From the NCBI GenBank assembly GCA_023389035.1, contig JAEWFC010000025.1, forward strand, positions 1-14,026: a stretch of DNA of 14,026 nt, given 5' to 3'. This document shows positions 13,074 through 14,026 of this stretch, one piece after another (position 1 is the stretch's first letter; each line of letters starts with the position of its first letter). The position numbers and the translations under genes were made by a program. A model generated the notes under the pieces. The model was not told where the DNA came from. It made no database searches and was given only the letters and a program-made list of their open reading frames with translations. This DNA comes from Acidobacteriota bacterium (lineage in GTDB: Bacteria; Acidobacteriota; Blastocatellia; Pyrinomonadales; Pyrinomonadaceae).

Positions 13074-13796
13074 CTAGTACGTGCGCGCGCAGTCCATCGC
13101 CTTCTGCGCCCCTGGGTCGGTGACGTTGACATCGAGGACGCGGCGTAGGTCGGGGAGGGTGGTCTCGAGGCGGGCTGTCGATGTGACCGGTGTGAGGACC
13201 GCGTTCTTGACGGCAAAGACGTCGTCGCGGGATCTGATTTTCCCGTCGGGAGTGGCGATTTCGCCGGCGATGTAAAGGGTGTCGCCGTCTTGGTATGCGC
13301 TGGTGTTGATGAGCTGGTAGCCCTCGGTGAAGGCTGCGTTGATTGTCGCTAGGTAGGTTGGCGGCGCGGGTTCGCAGCCGGCAGGTTTCGGTGTGGTGGT
13401 TCGGGGTGGTGGTGCGACGCGCGACGGCGTGGTCGTTGTGGTCGAAGTGGGTGATGTCGTCGTGGTGGTCGTAGTTGTGGACTGCTCTGCCGGGGTGGAT
13501 GAGGTGGAGGCTGGGGCCGCGGACGAGTCGCTGTCCTCGAGGCTTGAACCGATGAGCCCGATGATGAGCAGGACCGCGAACACGGCGCCTGCACCGATCG
13601 CGATCTTCTTGCCGCGGCCCATCGGCTGTTTGGGCGGGGACGGGCTGATGAGAGTGGGGTCACCCGATGCCGTCTGAGACGTGACTGCTGGGGCGTTGTA
13701 GTTGTAGTTGTCAGTCCATTGCTGGCCGTCCCACCACTGTTGCCGTCCGCTGCCGTCGGGAGCCGGGTACCAGTTGGGTGGTGGTGGGTTCGTCAT
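13074..13796 (-). CDS. Membrane-anchored DUF2510 protein with Thr-rich stalk
   Basis: A 240-residue protein in four parts. The cytoplasmic DUF2510 motif at residues 8-29 has 'NWYPAPDGSG' followed by 'WWDGQQWTD'. A Pro/Ser linker leads to 'GRGKKIAIGAGAVFAVLLII', a single membrane helix (about 65-83, positive side inside). A Thr/Pro stalk follows (about 107-137, with runs of eight and five Thr), and then an outer domain (about 140-240) with 'GCEPAPPTYLATINAAF' at its start and a cysteine five residues from the end. C141 and C236 may form a disulfide. The Thr run is a likely site for O-mannosylation, which mycolata perform on secreted Thr-rich proteins. Start ATG 13796 precedes the domain directly; the purine-rich GAGAGAG about 12 bases upstream is a weak ribosome-binding site. 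It is co-oriented with the smaller DUF2510 gene. The function is unknown. Confidence 0.82.
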   Translation of the reverse strand: MTNPPPPNWYPAPDGSGRQQWWDGQQWTDNYNYNAPAVTSQTASGDPTLISPSPPKQPMGRGKKIAIGAGAVFAVLLIIGLIGSSLEDSDSSAAPASTSSTPAEQSTTTTTTTTSPTSTTTTTPSRVAPPPRTTTPKPAGCEPAPPTYLATINAAFTEGYQLINTSAYQDGDTLYIAGEIATPDGKIRSRDDVFAVKNAVLTPVTSTARLETTLPDLRRVLDVNVTDPGAQKAMDCARTY

Positions 13797-14026
13797 AAAA
13801 ATGTTCGGCTCTCTCGTTTTGGTTGTGGCACAGCTACCTCGGGCCGCGTCGTCGGAGACTTGCCGCGCGGCTGGAAGGTCCAGATCGGACAGTAGCGCAC
13901 CTGTGTCATCAGTCGGCACTGCTTGCACCTGCGCAAGGACGACCTACTACTGGATTAAATACAGCTAGCGGACGGAGGTGGCAACGGGCTCAAGGAGGAA
14001 CCGGCACGACCGCTTCTCGTAGCGGT
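13797..14026. other. Right end of window, no gene supported
   Basis: This holds the leader and presumably the promoter of the DUF2510 pair on the minus strand. The minus frame stays open to 13928, but the peptide it would add does not resemble any DUF2510 N-terminus. An AAGGAGG-like sequence (13992-13998) on the plus strand could belong to a gene starting beyond the window. Confidence 0.3.
14009..14026. repeat. Inverted repeat at the window edge
   Basis: ACCGCT (14009-14014) and AGCGGT (14021-14026) pair perfectly around a 6-base loop and may continue past the window end. It could be a hairpin, an element end or a recombination site; there is not enough sequence to decide. Confidence 0.4.

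Noticed and set aside
12977..13216. N-terminal extension of the small DUF2510 protein
   Set aside because: It is Arg/Ser-rich, overlaps the upstream gene, and a good ribosome-binding site precedes ATG 12976.
1..14026. tRNA genes or tRNA-type attachment sites
   Set aside because: No cloverleaf or TTC-containing T-loop pattern was found by eye, and no matched direct repeats flank the recombinase stub within the window.

Overview
The window looks like accessory DNA from a high-GC actinobacterium, most likely a mycolic-acid-type genus such as Rhodococcus, Gordonia, Nocardia or Mycobacterium. This rests on GC-rich codon use, two small DUF2510 proteins (W-Y-P-x-P ... R-W-W/F-D-G-x-x-W-T), a DUF4190-like two-helix protein and an actinophage-type 'EGGIGYW' protein. 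No rRNA, tRNA or core housekeeping gene is visible, so the genus is an inference.

Left part (1-6700): a mosaic of mobile-element debris. It opens with the right end of an IS3-family element (DDE transposase, terminal repeat ending near 902). The element sits in frame with the 3' remnant of another gene. Next come a decayed cytosine methyltransferase fragment on the minus strand, a DUF4190-like membrane protein, a membrane-anchored hypothetical, and a large minus-strand protein with a possible PD-(D/E)XK-like core. The last two are clearly AT-richer than their neighbours. A 5'-truncated tyrosine-recombinase-like gene, a small hypothetical gene, an XRE-type regulator and a minus-strand XRE remnant complete this part.

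Centre (6707-11551): the most coherent unit is a surface-glycan cassette. Five plus-strand genes are tightly coupled (gaps of 1 bp or overlaps): an extended SDR sugar epimerase/dehydratase, a CMP-ulosonate (NeuA-type) cytidylyltransferase, a small unknown protein, a DUF115/MptE-like GNGPSL protein that may be a glycosyltransferase, and a GT2 glycosyltransferase. A CitE/HpcH-fold aldolase lies tail-to-tail on the minus strand and overlaps the GT2 gene by 15 bp. A CMP-sugar activator next to a pyruvate-type aldolase, with no NeuB-type synthase in view, suggests that a 3-deoxy-ulosonic acid is made by aldol chemistry, activated with CMP and built into a capsule or cell-wall polymer. This is the best candidate for an undescribed system here.

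Right part (11679-14026): a phage-type small gene with a very good Shine-Dalgarno site is broken by a single TGA where a Trp codon is expected. It is divergent from a small HTH regulator, and a perfect 6+2+6 palindrome lies between them. After that comes a minus-strand pair of DUF2510 proteins, one of them membrane-anchored with a Thr-rich stalk and a two-cysteine outer domain. The window ends in a short region with an inverted repeat.
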